DNA of 64,000 nucleotides from Legionella birminghamensis (GTDB taxonomy: Bacteria; Pseudomonadota; Gammaproteobacteria; Legionellales; Legionellaceae), in NCBI RefSeq assembly GCF_900452515.1, contig NZ_UGNW01000001.1:1240001-1304000 (forward strand), written 5' to 3'. Positions 1 through 8,396 of the stretch are shown here, piece by piece (position 1 is the stretch's first letter; every line of letters starts with the position of its first letter). The notes beneath the pieces were generated by a model. The model searched no databases. It saw only the letters and a program-made list of their open reading frames with translations, and was not told the origin of the DNA. A program made the position numbers and the translations under genes.

Positions 1-1
1 C

Positions 2-682
2 AAGTATAAAAGCCTCGCCGATGGAATGCAGTCTGCTTTTAATCAGAACGGTAAACAGAAAGCCCCTATGGATAATAAAAAAGACGGGCAACTGGGCGGC
101 ACATTAGACATCGATGCTTTTAATGATCTAGAACAAAAACTGGCTGAGTTACAGGACTCTGATTACAGTGCTAACAGGCAGAATGGTTGGATTGAACTGG
201 ATATAAAGGCAGAAGCGCTTTTTGACAGCGGTAGCGCCGAGTTACGTCCGCTCGCTGTTATAAAGCTGATGAAAGTGGCCAATATACTGAAGAAAGTTTC
301 CTTTCCTGTTGCATTGGAAGGCTATACTGACAATCTTCCCATCAGTACTCCGCAATATCCTTCAAACTGGGAGCTGTCGGCGGCAAGAGCGGCTGCTGTT
401 GCCAGAATTCTGACTACCTATGGTGTTGATCCTGGACGTATTACGGTTACCGGATATGGGGAGCAATTCCCGGTTGCCGAAAATAACTCGGATGACGGCC
501 GAGCGAAGAATCGACGGGTTAATCTTATTATTGCCAAAGATAAAACCATCCCCCGCCTTTTAAACCCGGCAGAGGGCAAAAATCAATTTAGTGTTGAGAC
601 TAATCAAAAAAACAATGAGCCACCCCTTTCATTACAACCCAAAACTGATATGGTAATACCATTAGTCAAGGAGACACCATGA
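2..682 (+). CDS. Flagellar motor protein MotB/MotD-like, C-terminal part (5' end outside window)
   Basis: The frame is open from base 2, and the residues before the first in-window ATG (KYKSLADGM) look like the MotB linker, so the start lies upstream of the window. The visible part is an OmpA/MotB peptidoglycan-binding domain: GYTDN, a WELSAARA helix, ITVTGYGE and NRRVNLII are the conserved blocks. Such a protein anchors the stator to the cell wall; the transmembrane segment with the proton-carrying Asp would be in the missing part. About 45 polar residues follow the domain. The stop overlaps the next start (ATGA), so the two genes are co-translated. It could be MotB or its paralogue MotD; the fragment does not decide. 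Confidence 0.85.
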   Translation, partial: KYKSLADGMQSAFNQNGKQKAPMDNKKDGQLGGTLDIDAFNDLEQKLAELQDSDYSANRQNGWIELDIKAEALFDSGSAELRPLAVIKLMKVANILKKVSFPVALEGYTDNLPISTPQYPSNWELSAARAAAVARILTTYGVDPGRITVTGYGEQFPVAENNSDDGRAKNRRVNLIIAKDKTIPRLLNPAEGKNQFSVETNQKNNEPPLSLQPKTDMVIPLVKETP

Positions 683-1083
683 TGTTAATCGTCAGTTGCG
701 GCTTACTCATTTCCTGCTTTTTGGGCTTACTCTTATTGAAACAGAGAAAGCAAACCTCTCAGTTATTTATTCGGCTTGAACAACTCAGCAAATCAGTTGA
801 ACGCTATCATTCGGAGCAGACTGCATTGGTTAATGCCGATTTGGTTTTTGCCAAACAATTAGCGGAATTAAATCGTCAGTTAGGAAGTATTGAATCACAG
901 GTTCAGAAAATTGAAAACAAACGAAACAATGACGGTGGTTATCAGCATGCCCTGCGCATTTTGCAAATGGGCGGGGATAAAGAGGAGATCATTGATAATT
1001 GCCATTTATCCAATGCAGAAGCAGAGTTACTCATGAATTTGCATGCTTACAGGGAAGCGATAAAGACTTCGGAACAGGTTTGA
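679..1083 (+). CDS. DUF2802 family protein downstream of the motor gene
   Basis: A 134-residue protein with one N-terminal membrane segment (about residues 3-21), a charged coiled-coil region (about 28-90) and a C-terminal module, YQHALRILQMGG then HLSNAEAELLMNLH. That module looks like DUF2802, a small helix-turn-helix-like domain common next to polar-flagellum motor and chemotaxis genes. It starts four bases before the motB-like stop, so it is the second gene of that operon. Two ATGs (679 and 682) are possible starts. Function is unknown; context suggests flagellar or chemotaxis assembly at the membrane. Confidence 0.7.
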   Translation: MMLIVSCGLLISCFLGLLLLKQRKQTSQLFIRLEQLSKSVERYHSEQTALVNADLVFAKQLAELNRQLGSIESQVQKIENKRNNDGGYQHALRILQMGGDKEEIIDNCHLSNAEAELLMNLHAYREAIKTSEQV

Positions 1084-1100
1084 GTGCTGCTGGAATGGAT

Positions 1101-1270
1101 CCCGCGGTCTGAGCCGCGGGAATTCGATAGACGGGGAGGGCTATCGTCTCCCGCGGAGGCGCGCTACCGTATCCCGCGGCTTCGACCATCTGAATCCCAC
1201 GGCTGCGACCATCCGAATCCCCACGGCTTCGACCCATCCGAATCCCCGCGGCGTTGACCGCGGGACCCAT
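1101..1270. repeat. GC-rich palindromic repeat cluster, copy 1 (no core)
   Basis: This fills the gap between two convergent genes. It opens with the hairpin CCCGCGG-N6-CCGCGGG (1101-1120) and ends with four imperfect tandem units of the type GAATCCCCGCGGCTTCGACC (about 1170-1270). The last unit closes into another palindrome. These units match the arms of the elements at 4758, 15618, 46726 and 54674, but the AT-rich core is absent. It may act incidentally as a terminator for both convergent genes. Confidence 0.7.
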
Positions 1271-1277
1271 CCATCCA

Positions 1278-1880
1278 TCATTTCGGAGCTGGCCCAGACC
1301 CCGGTGCTTCCTCAACATCCGGCTTCTTCAAATTATCCAGCGCACCTCGCATGGAACTTGCTGGATTGAATGATGGGATTTCAGAAAGCGTCTTTAGGGC
1401 TTTAGTATACATAGCCTGGGGATTTTCCTGATTAGCAATTTCTATCGCCGCCTTGATTTCCTCAATAGTCCCTTGATAGAGCTGGCCATCGCCGCAGGAG
1501 AAAACTGCAAAGCCTGTGGGTTTGTTATCCTGCATTTGCATAGCGAGGAATTCCAGCTTTTTGGCAGCCTGCTCAGTGAAAAAGTTAACTGCGGCCTCAT
1601 GCGAAGGGAAAACCATACTGCCGTCTTCTTCCAGCTCACGACCGAAATCCTGCTTGAATTGCTCAGCAATTTTTTCCCAGTCTTCATCATTTATGGAGTG
1701 CTTTTTAATCGTGACAGGTTCTGGCGCTGCTTCTTCCTCGGTTTTTTTCTTTTTATCCGGCTCAGGTACAGCCCCTTCCTGCAAGGCGGCCTGCCTTTGC
1801 GCTTCCGCTTCTCTTGCCTGGGCTGCCGCACGTTCGGCTTCAAGTTGCTCTTTATGTTTCTGGGTTTTAGCTTTGGTCAT
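1278..1880 (-). CDS. Charged hypothetical protein
   Basis: A 200-residue protein with a highly charged, Ala/Glu/Lys-rich N-terminus (about residues 1-65, likely coiled coil or disordered). A more structured segment with HSINDEDWEKIAEQF and a Gly/Pro-rich tail follow. The ATG at 1880 is chosen over the in-frame TTG at 1892 because GGAG lies 7 bases upstream of the ATG. No signal peptide or membrane segment is seen. I do not recognise the family. It runs convergent to the DUF2802 gene, with only the GC-rich repeat between. Confidence 0.6.
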   Translation of the reverse strand: MTKAKTQKHKEQLEAERAAAQAREAEAQRQAALQEGAVPEPDKKKKTEEEAAPEPVTIKKHSINDEDWEKIAEQFKQDFGRELEEDGSMVFPSHEAAVNFFTEQAAKKLEFLAMQMQDNKPTGFAVFSCGDGQLYQGTIEEIKAAIEIANQENPQAMYTKALKTLSEIPSFNPASSMRGALDNLKKPDVEEAPGSGPAPK

Positions 1881-2135
1881 CTTTATCTCCAATCTCGATA
1901 AGGAGTATAATATTCTGTCATTAAGTCCTGGAATGATAACATAGTTTGCAAGCTTATCGCCTGGGGAAAAATGTTAAGTTCCTGTTAAATTCTATTTAAT
2001 ATCTATTCTAAAATTGTAGTCTTAAAATACAACTATGGTTTCAAAGCGGCTTTCGCGTTAAACTAGCAGGCTTGATTCCTTTTCCTGCGGGAGAAGGCAA
2101 AATTAGACATTTTTTATTCAATTAATGAGAAATTC

Positions 2136-3243
2136 ATGTTAGAAGTTAATCAAATCACCCTTTCTCTGGAAGATCTCTCCAAGCGTATCCAGGCGCTTAG
2201 GGGGTATCTTTGACTTTGAGGTTAAGAAAGAAAAATTAGAGGAAGTCATTCGCGAATTGGAGGTTCCTGAAGTTTGGAACAATCCGGAAAAAGCACAGGC
2301 ACTGGGAAAAGAGCGGGCGCAACTGGAAGCCGTTGTCAATCAGCTTGAGCAACTGGGCCAAAATATTACTGATTTGAGTGAATTATTTGAACTGGCCCGT
2401 TCTGAAAATGATGAATCGGCAATCAATGATGTATCGCAAGAGTTACAGGATATTGAGCAGCAGGTAGCGGGCCTGGAGTTTAGGCGTATGTTTTCCGGCA
2501 AAATGGATCAGGCGCCTGCCTATCTCGATATTCAGTCCGGCTCTGGCGGCACTGAGGCACAGGATTGGGCTGAAATGCTCTTGCGTATGTATTTGCGCTG
2601 GGGTGAGCAGCATGGTTTTGACACCGAACTTGTTGAATGCTCCGCTGGTGATGTTGCTGGCATAAAAAGCGCTACCATCCATTTTAAGGGTGAATATGCC
2701 TATGGCTGGTTGCGTACGGAAACCGGTGTCCATCGTCTGGTTCGCAAGTCGCCCTTTGATTCAGGAAATAGACGGCACACGTCGTTTGCCGCTGTATTTT
2801 TATCGCCTGAAATTGATGACAATATTGAAATCGAAATTAATCCAGCTGATTTGCGCATTGACACTTACCGCGCGTCAGGTGCGGGAGGCCAGCACGTTAA
2901 CCGAACCGACTCCGCTGTGAGAATCACCCATGAGCCGACCGGAATTGTGGTGCAATGCCAGACTGATCGAAGCCAGCATAAAAATAAAGATCAGGCGATG
3001 AAGCAACTTCGCGCAAAGCTCTATGAGCTGGAAATGCAAAAGAAAAATGCAGAGCAGCAAGCGCTGGAGGCCACCAAGTCTGACATTGGCTGGGGATCCC
3101 AAATCCGCTCCTATGTTCTCGATCAGTCGCGTATTAAGGATTTACGTACCGGGGTCGAAACAAGTAATACACAGGCAGTGCTTGACGGCGATCTGGATCG
3201 TTTCATAGAGGCCAGTTTAAAAGCAGGAATAGGTGCAGAATGA
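2136..3243 (+). CDS. prfB: Peptide chain release factor 2, programmed +1 frameshift
   Basis: RF2 reads UAA and UGA stop codons and triggers peptide release. The gene is split: codons 1-25 run from ATG 2136 to CTT 2210, an in-frame TGA follows at 2211-2213, and reading resumes one base later at GAC 2212. The site is the classic CTT-TGA-C with an internal Shine-Dalgarno-like AGGGGG just upstream, so translation = join(2136..2210,2212..3243), 368 residues. The specificity motif SPF falls at 205-207 and the catalytic GGQ at 250-252, the same numbers as in E. coli. Residue 246 is Ala, the fully active form. The stop overlaps lysS (ATGA). Confidence 0.97.
2201..2214 (+). promoter_or_regulatory. prfB autoregulatory +1 frameshift site
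   Basis: An internal SD-like purine run (AGGGGG), a short spacer, then CTT TGA C. When RF2 is scarce, the ribosome pauses at the in-frame UGA, slips +1 and makes full-length RF2. When RF2 is plentiful it terminates after 25 residues. Frame continuity on each side of the TGA and agreement with the known RF2 site support this directly. Confidence 0.95.
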
Positions 3244-4730
3244 CAGAAGAACATTTAGACGAAAGTACAGTATATCAGATACGCAAACAAAAACTGGAAA
3301 GCTTGAGAGGGGAGGGATTTTCCTTTCCTAATCAATTTCGCCGCCAATACCTGGCAGCAAATTTATTAATGCAATATGAAAATCTGGATAAAGAAAGCCT
3401 GGCATCCCAGGCCATTCATGTAACAGTGGCTGGTCGTATAATGCTGCGCAGAGTAATGGGGAAAGCCAGCTTTTTCCACATTCAGGATGTTTCAGGCCGT
3501 ATTCAGGTTTATATTCGCCAGAATGATTTACCGGAAGTGTATGAACAATTCAAGCACTGGGATTTGGGTGATATTGTTGGTGTCAAAGGATTATTGTTTA
3601 AAACAAATACAGGGGAGCTATCCATTCATGCCGATGCAGCCGAATTGCTAACCAAGTCACTTCGTCCCCTGCCTGACAAGTTCCACGGTCTTGCTGATCA
3701 GGAAATGCGTTACCGTAAACGCTATGTGGATCTGATTGCCAATGAGGAAAGCCGGCGAACTTTTCTTATCCGGTCAAAATTAATTACTGCATTGCGGCAA
3801 TTTATGGATCACCATGATTTTCTGGAAGTGGAAACACCAATGATGCATCCTATTCCAGGCGGCGCCCTGGCCAGGCCTTTTGTGACGCATCATAACAGTC
3901 TGGATATGCAAATGTTCCTCCGCATTGCGCCTGAGCTCTATCTGAAAAGACTGGTGGTTGGCGGTTTTGAAAGAGTGTACGAAATTAACAGAAACTTCCG
4001 TAATGAAGGTTTATCGACTCGTCATAACCCTGAGTTCACTATGGTTGAATTTTATCAGGCCTATGCGGATTATAACGATATGATGAACTTCACCGAAAGT
4101 TTGCTTCATCATCTCTGTGATGTAGTCAATGGTTCAAGACATATCCAATATCAGGAGACATTGCTCGATTTCTCCAAACCGTTTGCAAGACTCTCTGTAC
4201 GCGAAGCAATATTGCAATTCCATCCGCAACTGGCAAGCAGCCAGATTTCTTCGATAGAAAGCTGCCGTGCTGTGCTGGATAGTCTATCCTTGCCCTATGG
4301 CAAGAATGACGGTCTTGGTAAACTGCAGATGATCCTTTTTGAAGAAACTGTTGAACATCAACTGATCCAACCAACATTTATTACCGGTTACCCAACCGAA
4401 ATTTCACCTTTAGCCAGACGAAGCGATGACGATCCTGAGGTCACTGATCGTTTCGAATTCTTCATCGGCGGTCGTGAAATCGCCAATGGTTTTTCGGAAT
4501 TAAATGATGCTGAAGATCAGGCGGAGCGCTTCCGTAAACAGGTAGAAGACAAGGATGCCGGGGATCTTGAAGCCATGCATTATGATCATGATTATATTGA
4601 AGCTCTGGAGTACGGCATGCCGCCTACTGCGGGTGAGGGCATTGGGATTGACCGTTTGGTCATGCTGTTTACCAATTCACCTTCAATTCGTGATGTAATT
4701 CTCTTCCCGCATATGAGGCCACAGGATTAA
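3240..4730 (+). CDS. lysS: Lysyl-tRNA synthetase, class II
   Basis: A 496-residue enzyme that charges tRNA-Lys. The N-terminal OB-fold anticodon-binding domain covers about residues 55-150. The class II catalytic core has motif 1 around [15 protein letters not shown], motif 2 around [18 protein letters not shown] and motif 3 [13 protein letters not shown] near the C-terminus. Length and motif order are standard. It is translationally coupled to prfB through an ATGA overlap, the same prfB-lysS pairing as in E. coli. The GC-rich repeat at 4758 begins 28 bases after the stop. Confidence 0.97.
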   Translation: MTEEHLDESTVYQIRKQKLESLRGEGFSFPNQFRRQYLAANLLMQYENLDKESLASQAIHVTVAGRIMLRRVMGKASFFHIQDVSGRIQVYIRQNDLPEVYEQFKHWDLGDIVGVKGLLFKTNTGELSIHADAAELLTKSLRPLPDKFHGLADQEMRYRKRYVDLIANEESRRTFLIRSKLITALRQFMDHHDFLEVETPMMHPIPGGALARPFVTHHNSLDMQMFLRIAPELYLKRLVVGGFERVYEINRNFRNEGLSTRHNPEFTMVEFYQAYADYNDMMNFTESLLHHLCDVVNGSRHIQYQETLLDFSKPFARLSVREAILQFHPQLASSQISSIESCRAVLDSLSLPYGKNDGLGKLQMILFEETVEHQLIQPTFITGYPTEISPLARRSDDDPEVTDRFEFFIGGREIANGFSELNDAEDQAERFRKQVEDKDAGDLEAMHYDHDYIEALEYGMPPTAGEGIGIDRLVMLFTNSPSIRDVILFPHMRPQD

Positions 4731-4757
4731 AATGCAGGGCTCCCGCGTCAACTCAGA

Positions 4758-4994
4758 CGAATCCCCGCGGCATCGACCACCGAATCACCGCGGCATCGAC
4801 CATCGAATCCCCGCGGCATCGACCACCGAATCCCCGCGGCATCGACCGCGGGGCCCATGCCTGTTGAAGTAGTATGGTCCTCAGACAAGTTTTAATGTTG
4901 CCAAAAAATAGGGTTTAACAGGTCGTCATAAACAAGTGTTCTTAACATTAAATTGGCGTCGTGTGGGCCCCGCGGTCGCAGCCGCGGGGATTCG
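4758..4994. repeat. Composite GC-rich repeat element, copy 2 (four 23-bp units plus core)
   Basis: Three exact-length 23-bp units (4758-4780, 4781-4803, 4804-4826) of the form CGAATCCCCGCGGCATCGAC plus a 3-base tail lead into a fourth that closes into the hairpin CCCCGCGG-N6-CCGCGGGG. An AT-rich core of about 105 bp (about 4858-4962) follows, then a mirror-image hairpin CCCCGCGG-N6-CCGCGGGG ending in ATTCG. The core is the reverse complement of the cores in the copies at 46726 and 54674. No ORF is present. Confidence 0.8.
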
Positions 4995-5005
4995 ATAGCG
5001 TTTAA

Positions 5006-5326
5006 TACTTCAAAAAAGGGCAGCCTGATAAGCCCTTGGTTGTATTTGTCCCAGGCGATTCCCATCTTGCCAGAATTTCCTACGGCTTTCCAAAGGGAAA
5101 TGAAAAGGATTTCCTGGCGTATTGGTTAAACAAAGAAGGTTATTCCTTCCTGGGTATTTCCTATCCGCTCGAAAACCCTGTGTACACTCAAGTCTACCCA
5201 AAATTCAGCATTCATGACTGGGGAGACAGCGGAGAATATCAAAAAGTTATTGGAGAGAGTCGAGTCTGCCAAGCAGAAGTTAAAATCCTTATTGCTATAA
5301 CTCCCCTAATAAAAGCCCAGCCTTGA
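5006..5326 (+). pseudogene. Truncated and frameshifted alpha/beta-hydrolase fragment
   Basis: The frame after the TAA at 5003 reads YFKKGQPDKPLVVFVPGD and goes on to an ISYG...FLAYWLNKEGYSFLGISYPL stretch. This looks like the start of an alpha/beta-hydrolase core: a first strand, an oxyanion-type turn and a second strand. No start codon or N-terminus precedes it; the repeat element ends only about 10 bases upstream. After DWG (about 5220) the frame degrades, while the +1 frame (ETAENIKKLLE) looks more protein-like and soon stops, which suggests a frameshift. The nucleophile elbow is missing. The hydrolase assignment rests on a short stretch. Confidence 0.5.
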
Positions 5327-5372
5327 CAATAAATATTGACTTCAAAAATCAACCTCATTAACATCACTCCTA

Positions 5373-5397
5373 ATTGAACTGGTATACGAAGTTCAAT
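5373..5397. other. 8-bp inverted repeat in the gap before the exported-protein gene
   Basis: ATTGAACT and AGTTCAAT face each other across 9 bases that contain GTATAC. It could be an operator or a weak hairpin; there is no T-run. The rest of 5327-5532 is AT-rich, with no gene I can support beyond a 16-codon ORF at 5430. Confidence 0.3.
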
Positions 5398-5532
5398 AGG
5401 ACATTTATGGAAAAATCTGGAGTTTTAAAATGAAGGCCAACCTGAACGCTGCGCTATTGCGTTTCCTCTTTTTTGATTGAAACATTGATCATCATTCCTC
5501 CTTCGCAATGGTTGATTTAATGGATTATTCAA

Positions 5533-7188
5533 ATGATAAAGATATCACTACTGTTAGTTCTCGTTTTCAAGGCACTTGTCTGTTTCCCGTTTCGAGGAAA
5601 TCCACAGGGGGCTGCTGTTCTCGATTATGTTTTTCCTCCTCCCCAAATTGTTTATGCAGGGGAGCCTGTTCGTTTTCGGGTGCGGGCTGATTTTTTTGCT
5701 CTTGGCCAGCATTGTATTTACTATTGGAAAGCCCCTGTAAACGCAGTGTTGACTTATGTGTCTGGTAATTGTCCCTTGCTGAATATCGGCAAGATCGATC
5801 CCAGAACTCCATTTTCGTTCTGCTATTTCGATGTCACGATTCCGAGCTATCTGAACCAGGCTATAAACGGCGAAATTGCTTACCATAATCATAGCTTTAA
5901 TTCGCGTGGTACTTGCGGAGGAAATGAATTTCAGGCGCATTCTCCGTTTTTTACAGTGAAGGTCATTCCCCATCCGCTATCAATTGCTGCCATTCCAGAG
6001 CAGAGTGCAACAGCTAATCTGAATTTCAACTTTAATTTGGCCAATGCAGTCAATTATTATTTGGAAAATGCGCAGGCTGGCGCGCCTCCTGTTATTCAGG
6101 TGGAACCTGTTGAACAGAATGGGCTGCGATTTAATCCTGCGAGCCAGAGTTTAACCGGTAAGCCAAGACTTCCGGGAGTTTATCATTTTAAATTGACTGC
6201 AAGTAATTTGCACAGCAGAACTGCAGCGGGGCTTCTTACTGTTAATGTAAGCGAAAATGCCAAAGAAAAACCCGTATTTATTCCCGAGTTAATTTTGCCG
6301 CCAGCGATGGCGTCACAATTGTATCAGCTTAATCTGTCTTCTTTTCTGATGGCTAATAGTGATTTTTTTTCAAGTGATCAAATCCGATTCAGGCTGGATA
6401 CCCGGCAGGCCAATGCCGATTGGATAAAATTAAGTGCTGATGGCCAGAAACTTGAGGGAATTGTTCCGGATAATGATGAGTCTTTTTGGAGCTTTACCCT
6501 GATTGCCAGCTCAAACGCTGGCGGAGATTCAGCCGCTAAAACCTTCGTTATTGAAAAGGCAATTGATCCTGAAAAAAAACCAATAATCCAATCCCGTAGA
6601 TTAGGTGTAAAAGCAGGGGATTATTTCTCGCTTGATATTCAAGATTTGCTGGTTAATCGCAAAGAGCATTCGGGTATCAGACTCTATCTTGACAAGGTGG
6701 AGCCCGCTGCGCCCTGGATTCATTATGGTGCCGGCTCGCAAACCCGTCTGGAGGGGGAGATTCCTTTGGATGCCATGGGTGAGACTTTTGAGATGACGGT
6801 TCATGCTGCAAGCCGAGAGGGGGGAAACTCGGAAGCGGTTATCATCCCTCTTAATGTGGCAGCTAACCCCGTTTATCAGCCCCGATTAAAAGATCCATCC
6901 CTCATTTTGCCTTTAGCCTATACGGGTCAAGCCTATTCCTTTGATTTTGTCAGGGAAAAAACAATCTATCCTGATTATCGAACAATCGCTTACCAGGTTT
7001 TTTTAAGTGATGAATGCCTGGGAATATCAAATCCTCCCTGGCTCAGGATTAATAATAATAAACTAGAAGCCAATATTCCGGAGGGTTTAACGGAGGATAT
7101 CTTTTTTTGCTTACAGATAAGGAATAAGCCGGGTGGGCTAAGTGAGGCTACTCCATTGACAATGAGAATAGCAACATCAGCGTTTTGA
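5533..7188 (+). CDS. Exported protein with tandem Ig/cadherin-like domains
   Basis: A 551-residue protein with an N-terminal signal peptide (hydrophobic to about residue 18). At least three successive beta-rich modules of about 90-110 residues start near residues 145, 240 and 340. Each has He_PIG/cadherin-like wording: LTGKPRLPGVYHFKLTASN, GIVPDNDESFWSFTLIASSN and GEIPLDAMGETFEMTVHAAS. These recurring 'designed to end in T-A-S' strands are typical of putative Ig domains in surface or periplasmic adhesins. The first 130 residues carry six cysteines. No LPXTG-like anchor or membrane helix follows, so it is probably periplasmic or secreted. The ribosome binding site is weak. Role unknown. Confidence 0.6.
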   Translation: MIKISLLLVLVFKALVCFPFRGNPQGAAVLDYVFPPPQIVYAGEPVRFRVRADFFALGQHCIYYWKAPVNAVLTYVSGNCPLLNIGKIDPRTPFSFCYFDVTIPSYLNQAINGEIAYHNHSFNSRGTCGGNEFQAHSPFFTVKVIPHPLSIAAIPEQSATANLNFNFNLANAVNYYLENAQAGAPPVIQVEPVEQNGLRFNPASQSLTGKPRLPGVYHFKLTASNLHSRTAAGLLTVNVSENAKEKPVFIPELILPPAMASQLYQLNLSSFLMANSDFFSSDQIRFRLDTRQANADWIKLSADGQKLEGIVPDNDESFWSFTLIASSNAGGDSAAKTFVIEKAIDPEKKPIIQSRRLGVKAGDYFSLDIQDLLVNRKEHSGIRLYLDKVEPAAPWIHYGAGSQTRLEGEIPLDAMGETFEMTVHAASREGGNSEAVIIPLNVAANPVYQPRLKDPSLILPLAYTGQAYSFDFVREKTIYPDYRTIAYQVFLSDECLGISNPPWLRINNNKLEANIPEGLTEDIFFCLQIRNKPGGLSEATPLTMRIATSAF

Positions 7189-7233
7189 CTCTTACAACAC
7201 TTCGTATTGTACTTTGCCTTATAAGTTCCTACA

Positions 7234-7254
7234 TACCGCGCTTTATGCGCGGTA
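7234..7254. terminator. Hairpin between convergent genes
   Basis: TACCGCGC - TTTAT - GCGCGGTA forms a perfect 8-bp stem with a 5-base loop. It sits between two convergent genes ending at 7188 and 7272. No strong T-run follows on either side, so it is a probable but not classical bidirectional terminator. Confidence 0.5.
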
Positions 7255-7271
7255 ACCAGCCTGTATCTTAA

Positions 7272-8090
7272 TTATTTCTTGGCCAGCACCACATCAATAA
7301 TATGCGTATCATGATATGGAAATGTGAATATTTTACTGAAAAGTCGTTTCAGGCGCTGGATGAGAAAATTTTTCGGTAACATGCGAATAGAAATACTATT
7401 AAGAAACCATGTTCCTTCTATTCCAAACGTTGCCAGCTCATCAATATTATTCAATGTAATCGGAATGCACAGGCGTTTGTGCTCTACAATTTTAAAATGA
7501 TGCTGGGCAAAAACATGCATTAACTCATCAAGACCAGATGCCACTGTCGTGTTTTTAACCATGGCCTTATAATAATGGCCTACAACAGTGCTAATAAGGC
7601 TGTCTTCAGCAATGAATTGCGCGAGCTGTTGTTGGGCAACAGGAAATGATTCATAGGTCGTGGTTATTAAGGAAAAATGGCCGTTTGATCGGGTAAGCTG
7701 ATTAGCTTCGTTAAATAAAGTGTGAATAGGGATATAGGCATTTATAAAATGAGCCAGTACCAAGTCCTGTGAATGGGGAGGTAAAAAGCGGCTGGCCTCT
7801 GTTGCGCTTCCTTCGATAGCAGTTAAGTCCAGGGTTTTACTGGCTTGTTTTAACATCTCGGAAGATACATCAATCCCAGTAAAATCAGCCTCGGGCATAT
7901 ATTGCTTTAAATGATTTAAAAAACCACCATTTCCAACCCCCAGGTCTAACACTTTATAATTGGGGCGTGTTCCCAGATGTGCTTTTTTTATTTGTTCAAT
8001 CGCTTCGTGATGACTGCGGCTAATTGAACCAAACCGATCAGCAGTAGCGTAATGGCCTGAAACTTGATTATACATGGCCTTCAAGGACAT
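7272..8090 (-). CDS. Class I SAM-dependent methyltransferase
   Basis: A Rossmann-fold methyltransferase of about 272 residues. Motif I is VLDLGVGNGGFL (about residues 45-57), the acidic end of strand 2 is FTGIDVSSEML, and a post-motif region DLVLAHFINAYI follows. The substrate is not evident. The C-terminal third (RMLPKNFLIQRLKRLFSKIFTF in sense) is basic and hydrophobic, which might favour membrane contact. ATG at 8090 is chosen over TTG at 8102; a later ATG at 8075 is also possible. It is monocistronic, convergent with the Ig-like gene, and separated from pgi by a MITE-like insertion. Confidence 0.75.
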   Translation of the reverse strand: MSLKAMYNQVSGHYATADRFGSISRSHHEAIEQIKKAHLGTRPNYKVLDLGVGNGGFLNHLKQYMPEADFTGIDVSSEMLKQASKTLDLTAIEGSATEASRFLPPHSQDLVLAHFINAYIPIHTLFNEANQLTRSNGHFSLITTTYESFPVAQQQLAQFIAEDSLISTVVGHYYKAMVKNTTVASGLDELMHVFAQHHFKIVEHKRLCIPITLNNIDELATFGIEGTWFLNSISIRMLPKNFLIQRLKRLFSKIFTFPYHDTHIIDVVLAKK

Positions 8091-8206
8091 GTAGATACCC
8101 AATTAATTGACGTTCGGACAGTATATCCCCAAACAAGCCTGCTTGCGACTATTCTTTATTGTTTTTTATAACATTTATTAAATTTTACGGGCAATGCAAT
8201 CCCCGC

Positions 8207-8365
8207 GACATGACGCATAGCTATCTACACATCCCCTACGCCTGCGGCTTGTCCGCAGGGTCCGGTGATTCTCTATGAGTTTCTGGATCCCTCGGACAAG
8301 CCGAGGGAAGTAGAAGCTTAGAGCATACTGTGTTTTCAGGATGTGTAGATAGCTATGGACATGAC
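8207..8365. mobile_element. MITE-like element with 19-bp terminal inverted repeats and 8-bp flanking duplication
   Basis: CATAGCTATCTACACATCC (8216-8234) is perfectly inverted at 8339-8357. Both ends are flanked by GACATGAC (8207-8214 and 8358-8365), as expected of a target-site duplication. Inside are two more hairpins, CCTGCGG-N5-CCGCAGG (8241-8259) and CCCTCGG-N5-CCGAGGG (8289-8307). No ORF is present. The host sequence (ATCCCCGCGACATGAC...AGGGGATT) resembles the GC-rich repeat family, so the element appears to have landed in an older repeat. Confidence 0.75.
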
Positions 8366-8396
8366 AGGGGATTCAGTAGTAACGGCCAGGAATGAA

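Noticed and set aside
1473-1944. Long plus-strand ORFs opposite the charged protein at 1278-1880
   Set aside because: They are antisense to a gene with a good ribosome binding site and have Ser/Cys-rich, low-complexity sequence typical of shadows.
2136-2213. Stop codon in prfB taken as a pseudogene or sequencing error
   Set aside because: The CTT-TGA-C site with an upstream purine run is the known programmed frameshift, and both parts align with RF2 at the standard residue numbers.
4758-4994. Tandem 23-bp units resembling a CRISPR array
   Set aside because: The units abut without spacers, vary in length between copies and end in a palindromic element; no cas genes are near.
5430-5480. 16-codon ORF with a GGAG upstream before the Ig-like gene
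   Set aside because: Too short to judge, no similarity I can name; might be a leader peptide, but nothing supports it.
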